Assembly: GCA_022843955.1 (NCBI GenBank)
Contig: JALHMQ010000001.1
Location: 62,001-126,000 of the forward strand
Direction of reading: 5' to 3'
From: Burkholderiaceae bacterium
GTDB lineage: Bacteria > Pseudomonadota > Gammaproteobacteria > Burkholderiales > Burkholderiaceae_F
DNA: 64,000 bases
The notes under the pieces were generated by a model, which worked only from the letters and a program-made list of their open reading frames with translations, ran no database searches and had not been told where the DNA came from. The position numbers and the translations under genes are program-made. Positions 9,138-16,781 of this stretch are shown here, in pieces (the first letter of the stretch is position 1; each line of letters starts with the position of its first letter).

Positions 9138-9223
9138 CAGATCGCCCACGCGACGGCCAACCACAGCGCGAGAACGGCCAACGTGGCCCAGGCCAGTCGC
9201 ACAGGGGCGCCGGCCGTCAGCAT
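9134..9223 (-). CDS. Putative 29-residue membrane peptide in the zinc operon
   Basis: A short frame between the regulator and the ATPase gene, MLTAGAPVRLAWATLAVL..., ends in AVAWAIW. Roughly residues 9-29 form one hydrophobic, Trp-rich helix. Its stop overlaps the GTG start of the ATPase gene by four bases, the same coupling used between the real genes of this operon. Its ATG lies 28 bases after the regulator stop. The ribosome site (GGCGGG) is weak. I do not recognise a family. It could be a real small membrane protein that acts with the transporter, or a chance frame that only relays ribosomes. Confidence 0.35.
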   Translation of the reverse strand: MLTAGAPVRLAWATLAVLALWLAVAWAIW

Positions 9224-9251
9224 GCCGACCCGCCGGAGTAGCGCCGCCCTG

Positions 9252-9683
9252 TCAGCCGCGTTGGCGCTTGCTTTTCGGTGACTTGGCTGCCACGCGCCGG
9301 GCGGTGCGGGTTGGCCGCGCACAGTCGCTGCAACGCCCGTACAGCGTCAGGTCGTGGTCCTCGACCGTGAAGCCATGCGGCGCCAAGCGTGACAGGTCGC
9401 CCGGGCAGGCATGCACGTCGAACACGCGCTGGCACTGCCGGCATTGGAAGTGGTGGTGGTGCTGATGACCGACCAGCTCGAAGCGCGCGTTCTCGCCCGG
9501 CAGGTTCACGGCCTGCAGTTCGCCTTCGTCGACCAGCAGCTTCAGGGTGCGGTAAACGGTTGCGATGCCGAGGCCTGGCACAGCCAGCTGCGCGGCGTCC
9601 AACACTTCTTGCGGCAGAAGCGGTCGGTCGGCCTGCGCGATCGCATCCCGAATCGCGCTGCGCTGGCGGGTGTTGCGTTCCAT
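9252..9683 (-). CDS. zur: Fur family metalloregulator, probably Zur
   Basis: 143 residues. A winged-helix DNA-binding half contains TVYRTLKLLVDEGEL. It is followed by the metal-binding half with GHQHHHHFQC and two Cys pairs, C81-x2-C84 and C118-x2-C121, which hold structural zinc in Fur proteins. The tail is Lys/Arg-rich. It heads the leftward operon with the zinc-type ABC transporter and diverges from a COG0523 operon, the arrangement expected of Zur rather than Fur. A palindromic operator lies about 96 bases upstream. Zur identity is inferred from context, since sequence alone does not separate the subfamilies. Confidence 0.88.
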   Translation of the reverse strand: MERNTRQRSAIRDAIAQADRPLLPQEVLDAAQLAVPGLGIATVYRTLKLLVDEGELQAVNLPGENARFELVGHQHHHHFQCRQCQRVFDVHACPGDLSRLAPHGFTVEDHDLTLYGRCSDCARPTRTARRVAAKSPKSKRQRG

Positions 9684-9778
9684 GCATCAAGGGTACCGGA
9701 TGTCGAGGGTTGATCGCGTCGGCGGTGGTGTTCCGTTTCGCCCGGAACCGTGAGCCAGTACATGGCTCGTCCTTTCTT

Positions 9779-9800
9779 TAATGATAATGCACTACCATTA
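9779..9800. promoter_or_regulatory. Palindromic Zur/Fur-like operator between divergent zinc operons
   Basis: The 22-base sequence TAATGATAATGC followed by ACTACCATTA matches its own reverse complement at 18 of 22 positions. It is AT-rich in a very GC-rich region. It lies 32 bases before the preferred start of the COG0523 GTPase gene and about 96 bases before the regulator, so one repressor could control both directions. A start of the GTPase at the ATG at 9781 would put the operator inside the gene, which argues for the later start. Zinc-dependent binding is inferred. Confidence 0.6.
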
Positions 9801-9831
9801 CAAACAGATTCTGACGATTCGCATCTCTTAC

Positions 9832-11076
9832 ATGACCACTACACGGCTTCCCGTCACGGTCCTTTCCGGCTTCCTCGGCGCCGGCAAGACCACGCTGCTC
9901 AACCACGTGCTGGCCAACCGCGAAGGGCTGCGCGTGGCGGTGATCGTCAACGACATGAGCGAGGTCAACATCGACGCGTCGCTGGTGGACCGAAGTGCCA
10001 GCGACGCCGGCGCCGCGCTGTCGCGCACCGACGAGAAGCTGGTGGAGATGAGCAACGGCTGCATCTGCTGCACGCTGCGCGAGGACCTGCTGGTGGAGGT
10101 GCGCAAGCTGGCGGCCGAGGGGCGCTTCGACTACCTTTTGATCGAAAGCACCGGCATCGGCGAGCCGCTGCCGGTGGCCGCCACCTTCAACTTCACCGAT
10201 GAGAACGGCGACAGCCTGGGCGAGGTGGCGAAGATCGACACCATGGTGACCGTGGTCGACGCCCACAACCGGCTGGCCGACTTCAGCAGCACCGATCTGC
10301 TTGAGCAGAGGGGCGAAACCGCCGGGCCCGACGACACGCGCACGCTCGCGGCACTGCTGACGGAACAGATCGAGTTCGCCGACGTGGTGGTGGTCAACAA
10401 GATCGATAAGGTCGATGCGGCGCGGCGTGACGAGGTGACCGCCGTCGTCAAGGCACTGAACCCGGTGGCTCGGGTCGTCTTCGCCAACCATGGCCGCGTG
10501 CCGCTAAAGGACGTGCTGGGCACGGGCCTCTTCGACATGGAACGCGCCAGCCAGATGCCGGGCTGGGTGCGCGAGCTGGAAGGACGCCACACGCCCGAGA
10601 CCGAGGCTTACGGCATCGAGAGCTTCGTGCTGCGCAGCCACGAGCGGCTGCACCCCTGGCGCTTCTCCACGTTCATGGACCTGCCGCTGCCGGGCCTGCT
10701 GCGCGCCAAGGGCTATGTGTGGCTGGCCAGCCGCCCCGACTGGGTGGTGAACTACTCGCGCGCCGGCAACACCGCCACCCACGAGCCCGTGGGCCGCTGG
10801 TGGGCGGCCGCGCCGCGCAGCCGCTGGCCGGCACCGGGCACCGACGAGCGCCGCAACATCGATGCCCGTTGGAAGGAGCCGCACGGCGATCGTCTGAACG
10901 AGGTGGTCTTCATCGGCCGGAACACGGACCGCTCGGCCATCGAGCAGGCCTGGAAGGCGATGCACCTGAACTACACCGAGACCCGCAAGGGACCGGCGAG
11001 CGGCAGGGGCTACGCCGGCTGGGCCGACCTGCCCGACCCCTTCCCGGAGTGGCAGCGCAAGGAGGTTGCGGCATGA
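9832..11076 (+). CDS. zigA: COG0523 (CobW-type) GTPase, ZigA-like zinc chaperone
   Basis: 414 residues. G1 is SGFLGAGKT (residues 12-20), the metal motif is C77-x-C79-C80 in [12 protein letters not shown], and G4 is VVNKID. The C-terminal CobW_C domain carries [11 protein letters not shown] and [10 protein letters not shown]. This long form with a Trp-rich C-terminal half ([14 protein letters not shown]) matches the Zur-controlled ZigA/YciC group, which supplies zinc to enzymes during scarcity. The start is the ATG at 9832, downstream of the palindromic operator; an ATG at 9781 would overlap it. The stop overlaps the start of the next small gene. Confidence 0.88.
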   Translation: MTTTRLPVTVLSGFLGAGKTTLLNHVLANREGLRVAVIVNDMSEVNIDASLVDRSASDAGAALSRTDEKLVEMSNGCICCTLREDLLVEVRKLAAEGRFDYLLIESTGIGEPLPVAATFNFTDENGDSLGEVAKIDTMVTVVDAHNRLADFSSTDLLEQRGETAGPDDTRTLAALLTEQIEFADVVVVNKIDKVDAARRDEVTAVVKALNPVARVVFANHGRVPLKDVLGTGLFDMERASQMPGWVRELEGRHTPETEAYGIESFVLRSHERLHPWRFSTFMDLPLPGLLRAKGYVWLASRPDWVVNYSRAGNTATHEPVGRWWAAAPRSRWPAPGTDERRNIDARWKEPHGDRLNEVVFIGRNTDRSAIEQAWKAMHLNYTETRKGPASGRGYAGWADLPDPFPEWQRKEVAA

Positions 11077-11300
11077 AGACACCTGTCATTCCGCAGACCT
11101 ACGAGCAGTGGTACCACTGCATCACGGTGGAGTGCGGCATCGCGCTGACCCGCGCCTTTGCCGAGGAGCGTCTGGCCGTCTGGAGCAACCCCGGCGCCGA
11201 TGAGACGCGCCGCTTCGAGCAGCTATACGGCAAGGCTCACCTGGCCCGGGTCCGTCAGTGGTTCGCCAAGGCGCTCGAACAAACCCCCAAGCAAGCTTGA
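11073..11300 (+). CDS. Small protein between two COG0523 GTPase genes
   Basis: 75 residues, starting [16 protein letters not shown] and ending [10 protein letters not shown]. The start ATG overlaps the stop of the upstream GTPase gene (ATGA), with GGAGG at 11061-11065. Two Cys and one His are close together (HCITVEC), a possible metal site. The rest looks helical and charged, without membrane segments. I do not recognise the family. Tight coupling with a zinc GTPase suggests a role in zinc handling, possibly as a partner or client, but that is inference. Confidence 0.8.
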   Translation: MKTPVIPQTYEQWYHCITVECGIALTRAFAEERLAVWSNPGADETRRFEQLYGKAHLARVRQWFAKALEQTPKQA

Positions 11301-11311
11301 AGGAAGGCACC

Positions 11312-12292
11312 ATGAGCCAGATCCCCGTCACCATCCTCACCGGCTTCCTGGGCAGCGGCAAGACCACGCTGCTCAACCGCATCCTGAAGGAGCAGCACGG
11401 CCACCGCATCGCCGTGATCGAGAACGAGTTCGGTGAGGTCGGCATTGACAACGAGCTGCTGGTGCAGGACCGTGACGAGCAGATTGTCGAGATGAACAAC
11501 GGCTGCATCTGCTGCACCGTGCGCGGCGACCTCGTGCGCATCCTGGGCGAGCTGCACGCCAAGAAGGAAGCCGGTCAACTGCACTTCGACCGCGTGATCA
11601 TCGAGACCACCGGTCTGGCCGACCCCGCACCAGTGGCCCAGACCTTCTTCGTCGACGACGACATCGGCCAGCAGTACCTGCTGGACGCCATCGTGACGAT
11701 GGTCGACGCCAAGCACGCGCCGCAGCAGCTGGACGAGCACCACGAGGCGCAGGAGCAGGTGGGCTTTGCCGACCGCATCCTCATCACCAAGATCGACGTG
11801 GTGCCGCCCGACGACGTGGCGCAGCTGCGGCAACGCCTGGTGAAGATGAACCCGCGCGCAAAGATCGGCGAGGCCAGCCATGGTCAGGCCAGCATCGACG
11901 ACCTTCTGGACATCCGCGGCTTCAACCTCAACGCCATCCTCGAGATCGAACCGGACTTTCTGACCGACGTCGACCACGAGCACGACGACGACGTCACCTC
12001 CTTCGTGTTTCGGGAGGATCGGCCACTGGACCTCGAGCGTGTGGAGGACTTTTTGTCCGGCGCTATTCAGGTCTACGGTACGAACCTGATGCGCTACAAA
12101 GGCATGCTCAACATTCAGGGCATGAAACAGCGCATGGTGCTTCAGGGCGTGCACATGCTGATGGCATCGGACACTGGCGCCGCCTGGAAGCCCGGCGAGA
12201 AGCGCGAGTCGAAGATGGTGTTTATCGGTCGCGACATGCCCAAGGATGTGCTGCTGTCCGGGCTTGGGCAGTGCGTTGCCCTGAAGGCCTGA
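11312..12292 (+). CDS. Second COG0523 (CobW/YjiA-like) GTPase
   Basis: 326 residues, the compact YjiA-like size. G1 is TGFLGSGKT (residues 10-18), the metal site is C65-x-C67-C68 in NNGCICCTV, and [12 protein letters not shown] is the family's switch region. G4 is ITKID. A His/Asp-rich stretch, DVDHEHDDD, near residue 220 may bind metal. The CobW_C domain has [14 protein letters not shown] and ends with [17 protein letters not shown] precedes the ATG. It differs clearly from the upstream GTPase, so the operon encodes two subfamilies rather than a recent duplication. The target is probably a zinc-dependent process. Confidence 0.9.
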   Translation: MSQIPVTILTGFLGSGKTTLLNRILKEQHGHRIAVIENEFGEVGIDNELLVQDRDEQIVEMNNGCICCTVRGDLVRILGELHAKKEAGQLHFDRVIIETTGLADPAPVAQTFFVDDDIGQQYLLDAIVTMVDAKHAPQQLDEHHEAQEQVGFADRILITKIDVVPPDDVAQLRQRLVKMNPRAKIGEASHGQASIDDLLDIRGFNLNAILEIEPDFLTDVDHEHDDDVTSFVFREDRPLDLERVEDFLSGAIQVYGTNLMRYKGMLNIQGMKQRMVLQGVHMLMASDTGAAWKPGEKRESKMVFIGRDMPKDVLLSGLGQCVALKA

Positions 12293-12295
12293 GTC

Positions 12296-12765
12296 ATGCC
12301 AGACAAGCCCTTGCCCACCTCGATGTCGCCATGGCCCGAACGCTGGGACCAGCACGCGCAGTCGTACCAGCAGATCGCCGCCCCGGTGCACTGGCTACTC
12401 GGCGCTGCAACTGTTCCCGAGTGTGGCCGGCCGGCTTTCCCCAACGCGCCCGGATGCTCGACATTGCCTGTGGCCGTTGGAACTCGCACGCGCCACCGCG
12501 CTGCACTAACCGGCGGAAAGCACGGTAGCTAGCGCCCGTGGATGGCGGGACCATGGAGTTCTCTGCGCAAATGGCGCGGCGCATACATCGGTTGCTTGCA
12601 GCCCGTCGCTCGACGGGTCGACTAAGTTGTGAGGTGCAAGACAGGCAGCGCCTGGGGTTTGATGCGCAGACAGGCTTGCGCGAGGTCGCACGGGTGCTGC
12701 GACACGGCGGCTGGTTTGCCAGCGAGGCACTACGCAGGCCCGAGCACACAGCGTTGGCTCATGGG
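12296..12765 (+). pseudogene. Remnant of a class I SAM-dependent methyltransferase
   Basis: Pieces of a methyltransferase lie in different frames. The first frame starts MPDKPLPTSMSPWPERWDQHAQ. A second frame reads YSALQLFPSVAGRL. A third reads ARMLDIACG, the SAM-binding motif I. After a gap comes GLREVARVLRHGGWFA, which matches the post-motif III segment of this family. At least two frameshifts and an internal deletion separate the pieces. The start lies 4 bases after the second GTPase gene, so it was once part of the zinc operon. Confidence 0.7.
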
Positions 12766-12836
12766 CAGGTGAGGCCCATCCATGCGGCGCTGCCGGCACC
12801 GATGCGTAATGTGATTCCGCGGGTCGCGCACCGCAC

Positions 12837-13313
12837 ATGATCCGCCCGGCGACTCGCGGCGACATCGCCTTCGTGCAGAGTGTCCTCAATGCGCCCGACA
12901 ACCTGGGCAAGCTGGCGGCCTACACCGACCAACAGCTGATTCAGGCGCTGGACGATCGCGCCCAGCGGCTGTGGATCTGGCAAGAGCAGGGCGAGGCTGC
13001 CGCCTTCCTGTGGGTCACGGGTATCGGCAACGCGCAGGGCGGGCCGAAGATCGAGGAGTTTGGTGTGATCCTGCCAGGCCGAGGCATCGGAACCCGTTTG
13101 TTCCAGGCGGCGCTGGAAGAACTAAGACGTGAAGGCCTGGCCCGCGGGCTGTGGCTGGCCGTGGCGGCTGACAACGCCCCAGCCATTCGACTGTATGAGC
13201 GACTGGGCTTTCGCGAGATCGAGCGGCGGTGCGCGGTATGGCACCGGCGTGCCGGCCCGGTGGCGGATGCGCTGCTAATGGCTCTTGATGCCGGAAAGGG
13301 GATACGCCCGTGA
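12837..13313 (+). CDS. GNAT family N-acetyltransferase
   Basis: 158 residues. Acetyl-CoA binding motif A is seen as GVILPGRGIGTRLFQAAL, and motif B as AIRLYERLGFREIERR, both typical of GNAT enzymes. The N-terminus MIRPATRGDIAFVQ is standard. The substrate is unknown. It follows the methyltransferase remnant on the same strand and may still be read from the zinc operon. Confidence 0.88.
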   Translation: MIRPATRGDIAFVQSVLNAPDNLGKLAAYTDQQLIQALDDRAQRLWIWQEQGEAAAFLWVTGIGNAQGGPKIEEFGVILPGRGIGTRLFQAALEELRREGLARGLWLAVAADNAPAIRLYERLGFREIERRCAVWHRRAGPVADALLMALDAGKGIRP

Positions 13314-13338
13314 TGGCCCGACACGCAAGCCTGCAACG

Positions 13339-14625
13339 TCAGCGCTGCGCCGTTTTAACAGCGAATCGCGGCAGAGCATCGAGCGCGGCAGGGTCGAATC
13401 GCTCATCCCGGAAGAGCTTCGGGTAGTAGAACTCCCGCAGCGAGGCGTGAAAGGCACGCACACGAGCCTCATAGGCCAGAGACGCCCGTAGGTCGGTGCC
13501 CGCCAGGGCCTGCAGCGATCGTTCCAGCAGCACGGGGGGTGCGATCACGGCCAGCCAGCCGGCCAGCCGGTCGCGCTGAAGGCGGCCCGCGGTGTAGGCC
13601 TCCGACAATGCCTGCGCCTTCTGGTCACCCACCTGCTGGAAGGCGTAGTACCACTTCCACTCGAACGGGCGCTCGACGGCCGTGTGGGCCGCCCATTGCG
13701 GATGGCGTTCGGCGAAGGCGTCCATCGTCGCGGCCTTGGGCAGGTCCCAAGCATCGTTCACCGCCTCGCGCTGGGTCATGATGATGTCGGCGCCCGACGG
13801 CACGGGCACGGCGCGGTCGATGGCGATGCGCCCCGTGGCCGGGACGACCACCCCCAGCAGGATCCACAGCGCCAGCAGCGTGGCCAGGATCACTTCGCCC
13901 GACTGCTGCCGGCCGGCCACGATGGCGCAGACCCCGGCCCAGAACAGCACGTAGGCCAGCAGGCACGCGCAGGCTGCCAGCACCGTCGGTGCGGCCGTGC
14001 CGGCCACGCTGCCGGCCACCAGCAGGGGCAGCGCAGCGCCAACGAACACGCCGCCGGCGCGCAGCCCGGCGCGCAGATGCCACAGCCATGCCGCCTTGCC
14101 GGCGGTGGCCACCAGCAGGTCGTGGCGCCCGGCCACGCGCTCGCTGGCGCGCAGGTCGTGCAGCAGGACGATCAGCACCAGCGGCAGCACGAAGGCCGCG
14201 AGGAAGGCGAAGTCGAAGCGTCCGATCAGGGCCAGCACCGGATGCCCGGCATCGCGCTCATGGATCTGCCCCTCCAGCGCCAGCATGCGCACGCGGTGCT
14301 TCCACGCCGCGTCGTCGCGCCGGCCCAGGGCAGCAAAGGCGAAGTTGGACGGCGGGTCGAAGGTGAGGTGGAAGCTGTAGTACGCCGCACCGCCCCAGTC
14401 CTTCTGTGCGCTGAGCACGGCCGCCCGGTCGGCGCGGTCGGCTTCGACCATATGGGCGATCGTGGCCTTCTGCTGGCGGATCTCGGACAGCCCGGCCGAA
14501 ACGGAGAGCACCGACAGGCACAGCACGACCAGCCACCAGGCCCACACCGAGCGGTCGCGGGACAGGAAGGCTGCTTCGCGCCGAAGCGAGGGCCACATGC
14601 CCGTGGAAGAGCGCGGGGTGCTCAT
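13339..14625 (-). CDS. ABC transporter permease, DUF3526 family (second of pair)
   Basis: 428 residues. An N-terminal helix (VWAWWLVVLCLSVLSVSAGL) is followed by a long periplasmic loop, then about five helices in the middle, and a soluble C-terminal region with EFYYPKLFRDERFDP. The loop and the conserved FDFAFLAAFVLPLVLIVLLH segment fit DUF3526 ABC-2 type permeases. The ATG overlaps the stop of the upstream permease gene (ATGA). It forms an operon with another DUF3526 permease, an ATPase and probably the TonB-dependent receptor. ABC-2 permeases usually export; the substrate is unknown. Confidence 0.8.
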   Translation of the reverse strand: MSTPRSSTGMWPSLRREAAFLSRDRSVWAWWLVVLCLSVLSVSAGLSEIRQQKATIAHMVEADRADRAAVLSAQKDWGGAAYYSFHLTFDPPSNFAFAALGRRDDAAWKHRVRMLALEGQIHERDAGHPVLALIGRFDFAFLAAFVLPLVLIVLLHDLRASERVAGRHDLLVATAGKAAWLWHLRAGLRAGGVFVGAALPLLVAGSVAGTAAPTVLAACACLLAYVLFWAGVCAIVAGRQQSGEVILATLLALWILLGVVVPATGRIAIDRAVPVPSGADIIMTQREAVNDAWDLPKAATMDAFAERHPQWAAHTAVERPFEWKWYYAFQQVGDQKAQALSEAYTAGRLQRDRLAGWLAVIAPPVLLERSLQALAGTDLRASLAYEARVRAFHASLREFYYPKLFRDERFDPAALDALPRFAVKTAQR

Positions 14626-16058
14626 GGTTCGAGCCTTCCGCCGGCCCAGAGCCCGGCGCCGGCCAGCACAGCGCACCACACGCACAGCATCAGCCATTGC
14701 GGCCAAGCCCGGGCGATGCGAGTGTTCGCCGCGTCGGGCGCGAAGACAAAACGATCCAGCAACTGCCAGTTCGCGGCATCCACGCGCGTTCGCTCCTCGG
14801 CCGACGCATCGGCGCTGCGCCGGACGTCGTCGCTGTAGGCCAGCTTCTCTGCATGCACCTTGTTCAGGCCCTGCACGAAGGCGTAGCGCAGGGCCTCGGC
14901 CTCCTGCAGGAAGCGATGGTGGTGTGCGAGGTCGGTGCCGGCCACGGCGCGCGAGGCCTCGGCCACCGCGAGCAGCGGCGTGATCCAGCCGTGGTTCGCC
15001 AGCACCGCCGCCTGCCGGGTCTCTGTTTCCATCTGGGCCCGGGCATAGGTGTTCAGGGTCTCGGTGAGCTTCTGCTCGCCGACCTGGGCCACGACGCCGC
15101 GCAGGTTCACCGGCAGGTCTTCGACGCGCTGCACGCCATGTTTGGCCAGCAGATCGGCACGCAGCTGGGCAAAGGCCGGATCGTTGGCGTTGTGGCCATC
15201 GCCCAGCTTGCGCAGATCGCCCAGCATCGCCAGGTCGGTCTCGAGCTTGCCGGCCATCGGCACGGCCTTCGCCGCCCAGCTGGCGGCCGTGGCCGGCAGC
15301 ACCAGCGCCAGTGCGATCCAAAGTGTCGCCAGGGTTGCCAGCACGGCCGAGCGCCGCCTGAGCAGCGCCGAGGCCACCAAGGCCAGCGCGCTCCAGATCG
15401 ACAGGTACAGCAGGTAGGCGCCCAGCAACGCCACGGCGGCCAGCGCGCTGTCGCCCGCGTGGACGGCCAGCCCCGCGCTCAGTGCCATCGGCAGCAGCAG
15501 CACCGCCACGAAGGACAGCAGCGCCAGCGCCTTGCCGGCCAGCACCACCCGGCCCGGCGTGCCCTGCACGAGCAGCGTCGCCAGGGTCGCGGCCTCGCGC
15601 TCGCGGGCGATCAGGCCATGGCCCAGCAGGATCACCATCAGCGGTGCAAACAGCTGGTAGACCAGGGCCGGGCTCAGCCAGCTCAGTGAGCCCAGATCGG
15701 CACTGGCGCCCGACGCCGCGAACATGGCCGTGTTCTGACGGTGGCCTTCGAGAAAGATAGATTGGCCCGTGACCGGGTCCAGCCCCGGATCGAACCGCGC
15801 CAGCGGCGCCGGCGTGCGGAAGACGTAGTGACCGTAGTGCACCATGCGGTGCGGGTGCCGGGCAGGTTGCGACAGGAAGGCCGCTTCAGCCTCGGCCTGG
15901 TGGTGCGCACGCTCCGCCGCTTCGCCCTGCATGCGCAGCGTGGTCAGCACCGTGGTCGCGACCAGCAGCCCGGCCAAGAGCAAGGCACCGCCCCATGCCA
16001 GGCGCGACCGCAGCCAGTGGCGCCACTCGGCGCCGGCGATAGTGAACAGGTGCTTCAC
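14622..16058 (-). CDS. ABC transporter permease, DUF3526 family (first of pair)
   Basis: 478 residues starting at the GTG that overlaps the ATPase stop (GTGA), giving MKHLFTIAGAEWRHWLRSR. One helix, a long extracytoplasmic loop with APLARFDPGLDPVTGQSIFL, then a cluster of about five helices including VYQLFAPLMVILLGHGLIARERE, which is the hallmark of NosY/DUF3526 permeases (an ABC-2 branch). The protein ends with a second large loop and a final helix. It likely pairs with the next permease as a heterodimer. Confidence 0.82.
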   Translation of the reverse strand: MKHLFTIAGAEWRHWLRSRLAWGGALLLAGLLVATTVLTTLRMQGEAAERAHHQAEAEAAFLSQPARHPHRMVHYGHYVFRTPAPLARFDPGLDPVTGQSIFLEGHRQNTAMFAASGASADLGSLSWLSPALVYQLFAPLMVILLGHGLIAREREAATLATLLVQGTPGRVVLAGKALALLSFVAVLLLPMALSAGLAVHAGDSALAAVALLGAYLLYLSIWSALALVASALLRRRSAVLATLATLWIALALVLPATAASWAAKAVPMAGKLETDLAMLGDLRKLGDGHNANDPAFAQLRADLLAKHGVQRVEDLPVNLRGVVAQVGEQKLTETLNTYARAQMETETRQAAVLANHGWITPLLAVAEASRAVAGTDLAHHHRFLQEAEALRYAFVQGLNKVHAEKLAYSDDVRRSADASAEERTRVDAANWQLLDRFVFAPDAANTRIARAWPQWLMLCVWCAVLAGAGLWAGGRLEP

Positions 16059-16780
16059 GCTGCCGCCGTGGCCGAGAACGCGCGGTGCACGGTCTCGGTG
16101 TCGATGCGACCGCCTGCCGGCGCTTCGAACTGCGCCACCAGTTGCCCGCCACGCAGTAAGCCGATGCAATCGGCCACCTGGCAGGCGCCGTACACGTCGT
16201 GCGTGACCATCAGGATCGTCTTGCCGGAATCGGCCAGAGCGCGCACCAGATCGTGGAACTCGTCGATGGCCGTCGGGTCCAGCCCGGACGTCGGCTCATC
16301 GAGCAGCAGGATGTCGGTGTCGCGCAGGATGGCCAGGGCGATGGCCACCTTCTGGCGCATGCCCTTGGAGTACCCGCGCAGCCTGAGCCCGCGTGCATCG
16401 GCGGCCAGTGAGACGCGGTCCAGCGCCGCGTCGATGTCGGCTGCGATGCAGTGCACCTGCGCCAGTTGCAGGAAGTAGCGCAGGTTTTCGCGCGCATCCA
16501 GGTGTTCGTACAGCGAGGCAGCCTCCGGCAGGTAGGCCAGGGCGCGCCGGGCAGCCACCAGGTCGGTGCCGACGTCCTTGCCGTTGACGAGTACGCGGCC
16601 GCCGGCGGCAGGCAGGAAGCCGAGGAAGGTGGCCAGCGTCGTCGACTTGCCGGCACCGTTGCCGCCCAGCAGCCCGTACACCTCGCCGCGCGCTACGGCG
16701 AAGCTGATGCCCGCTAGCACCTCCTTGCTGCCGCGCTGAACGCGCAGTTGCTCAGCTTGCAGCTTGATATCGGACTCCAT
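16055..16780 (-). CDS. ABC transporter ATP-binding protein (CcmA/NosF-like)
   Basis: 241 residues. Walker A is GGNGAGKST, the Q-loop region reads ALAYLPEAASLYEHLDAREN, the signature is YSKGMRQKV, Walker B is ILLLDEPTSGLD, and the H-loop is VTHD. The order YSKGMRQ and SGLDP is typical of the drug/NosF branch that drives ABC-2 permeases. Its GTGA overlap with the DUF3526 permease gene confirms the partnership. The ATG lies 1 base after the stop of the upstream TonB-dependent receptor gene, so the four genes are one operon. Confidence 0.9.
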   Translation of the reverse strand: MESDIKLQAEQLRVQRGSKEVLAGISFAVARGEVYGLLGGNGAGKSTTLATFLGFLPAAGGRVLVNGKDVGTDLVAARRALAYLPEAASLYEHLDARENLRYFLQLAQVHCIAADIDAALDRVSLAADARGLRLRGYSKGMRQKVAIALAILRDTDILLLDEPTSGLDPTAIDEFHDLVRALADSGKTILMVTHDVYGACQVADCIGLLRGGQLVAQFEAPAGGRIDTETVHRAFSATAAA

Positions 16781-16781
16781 G

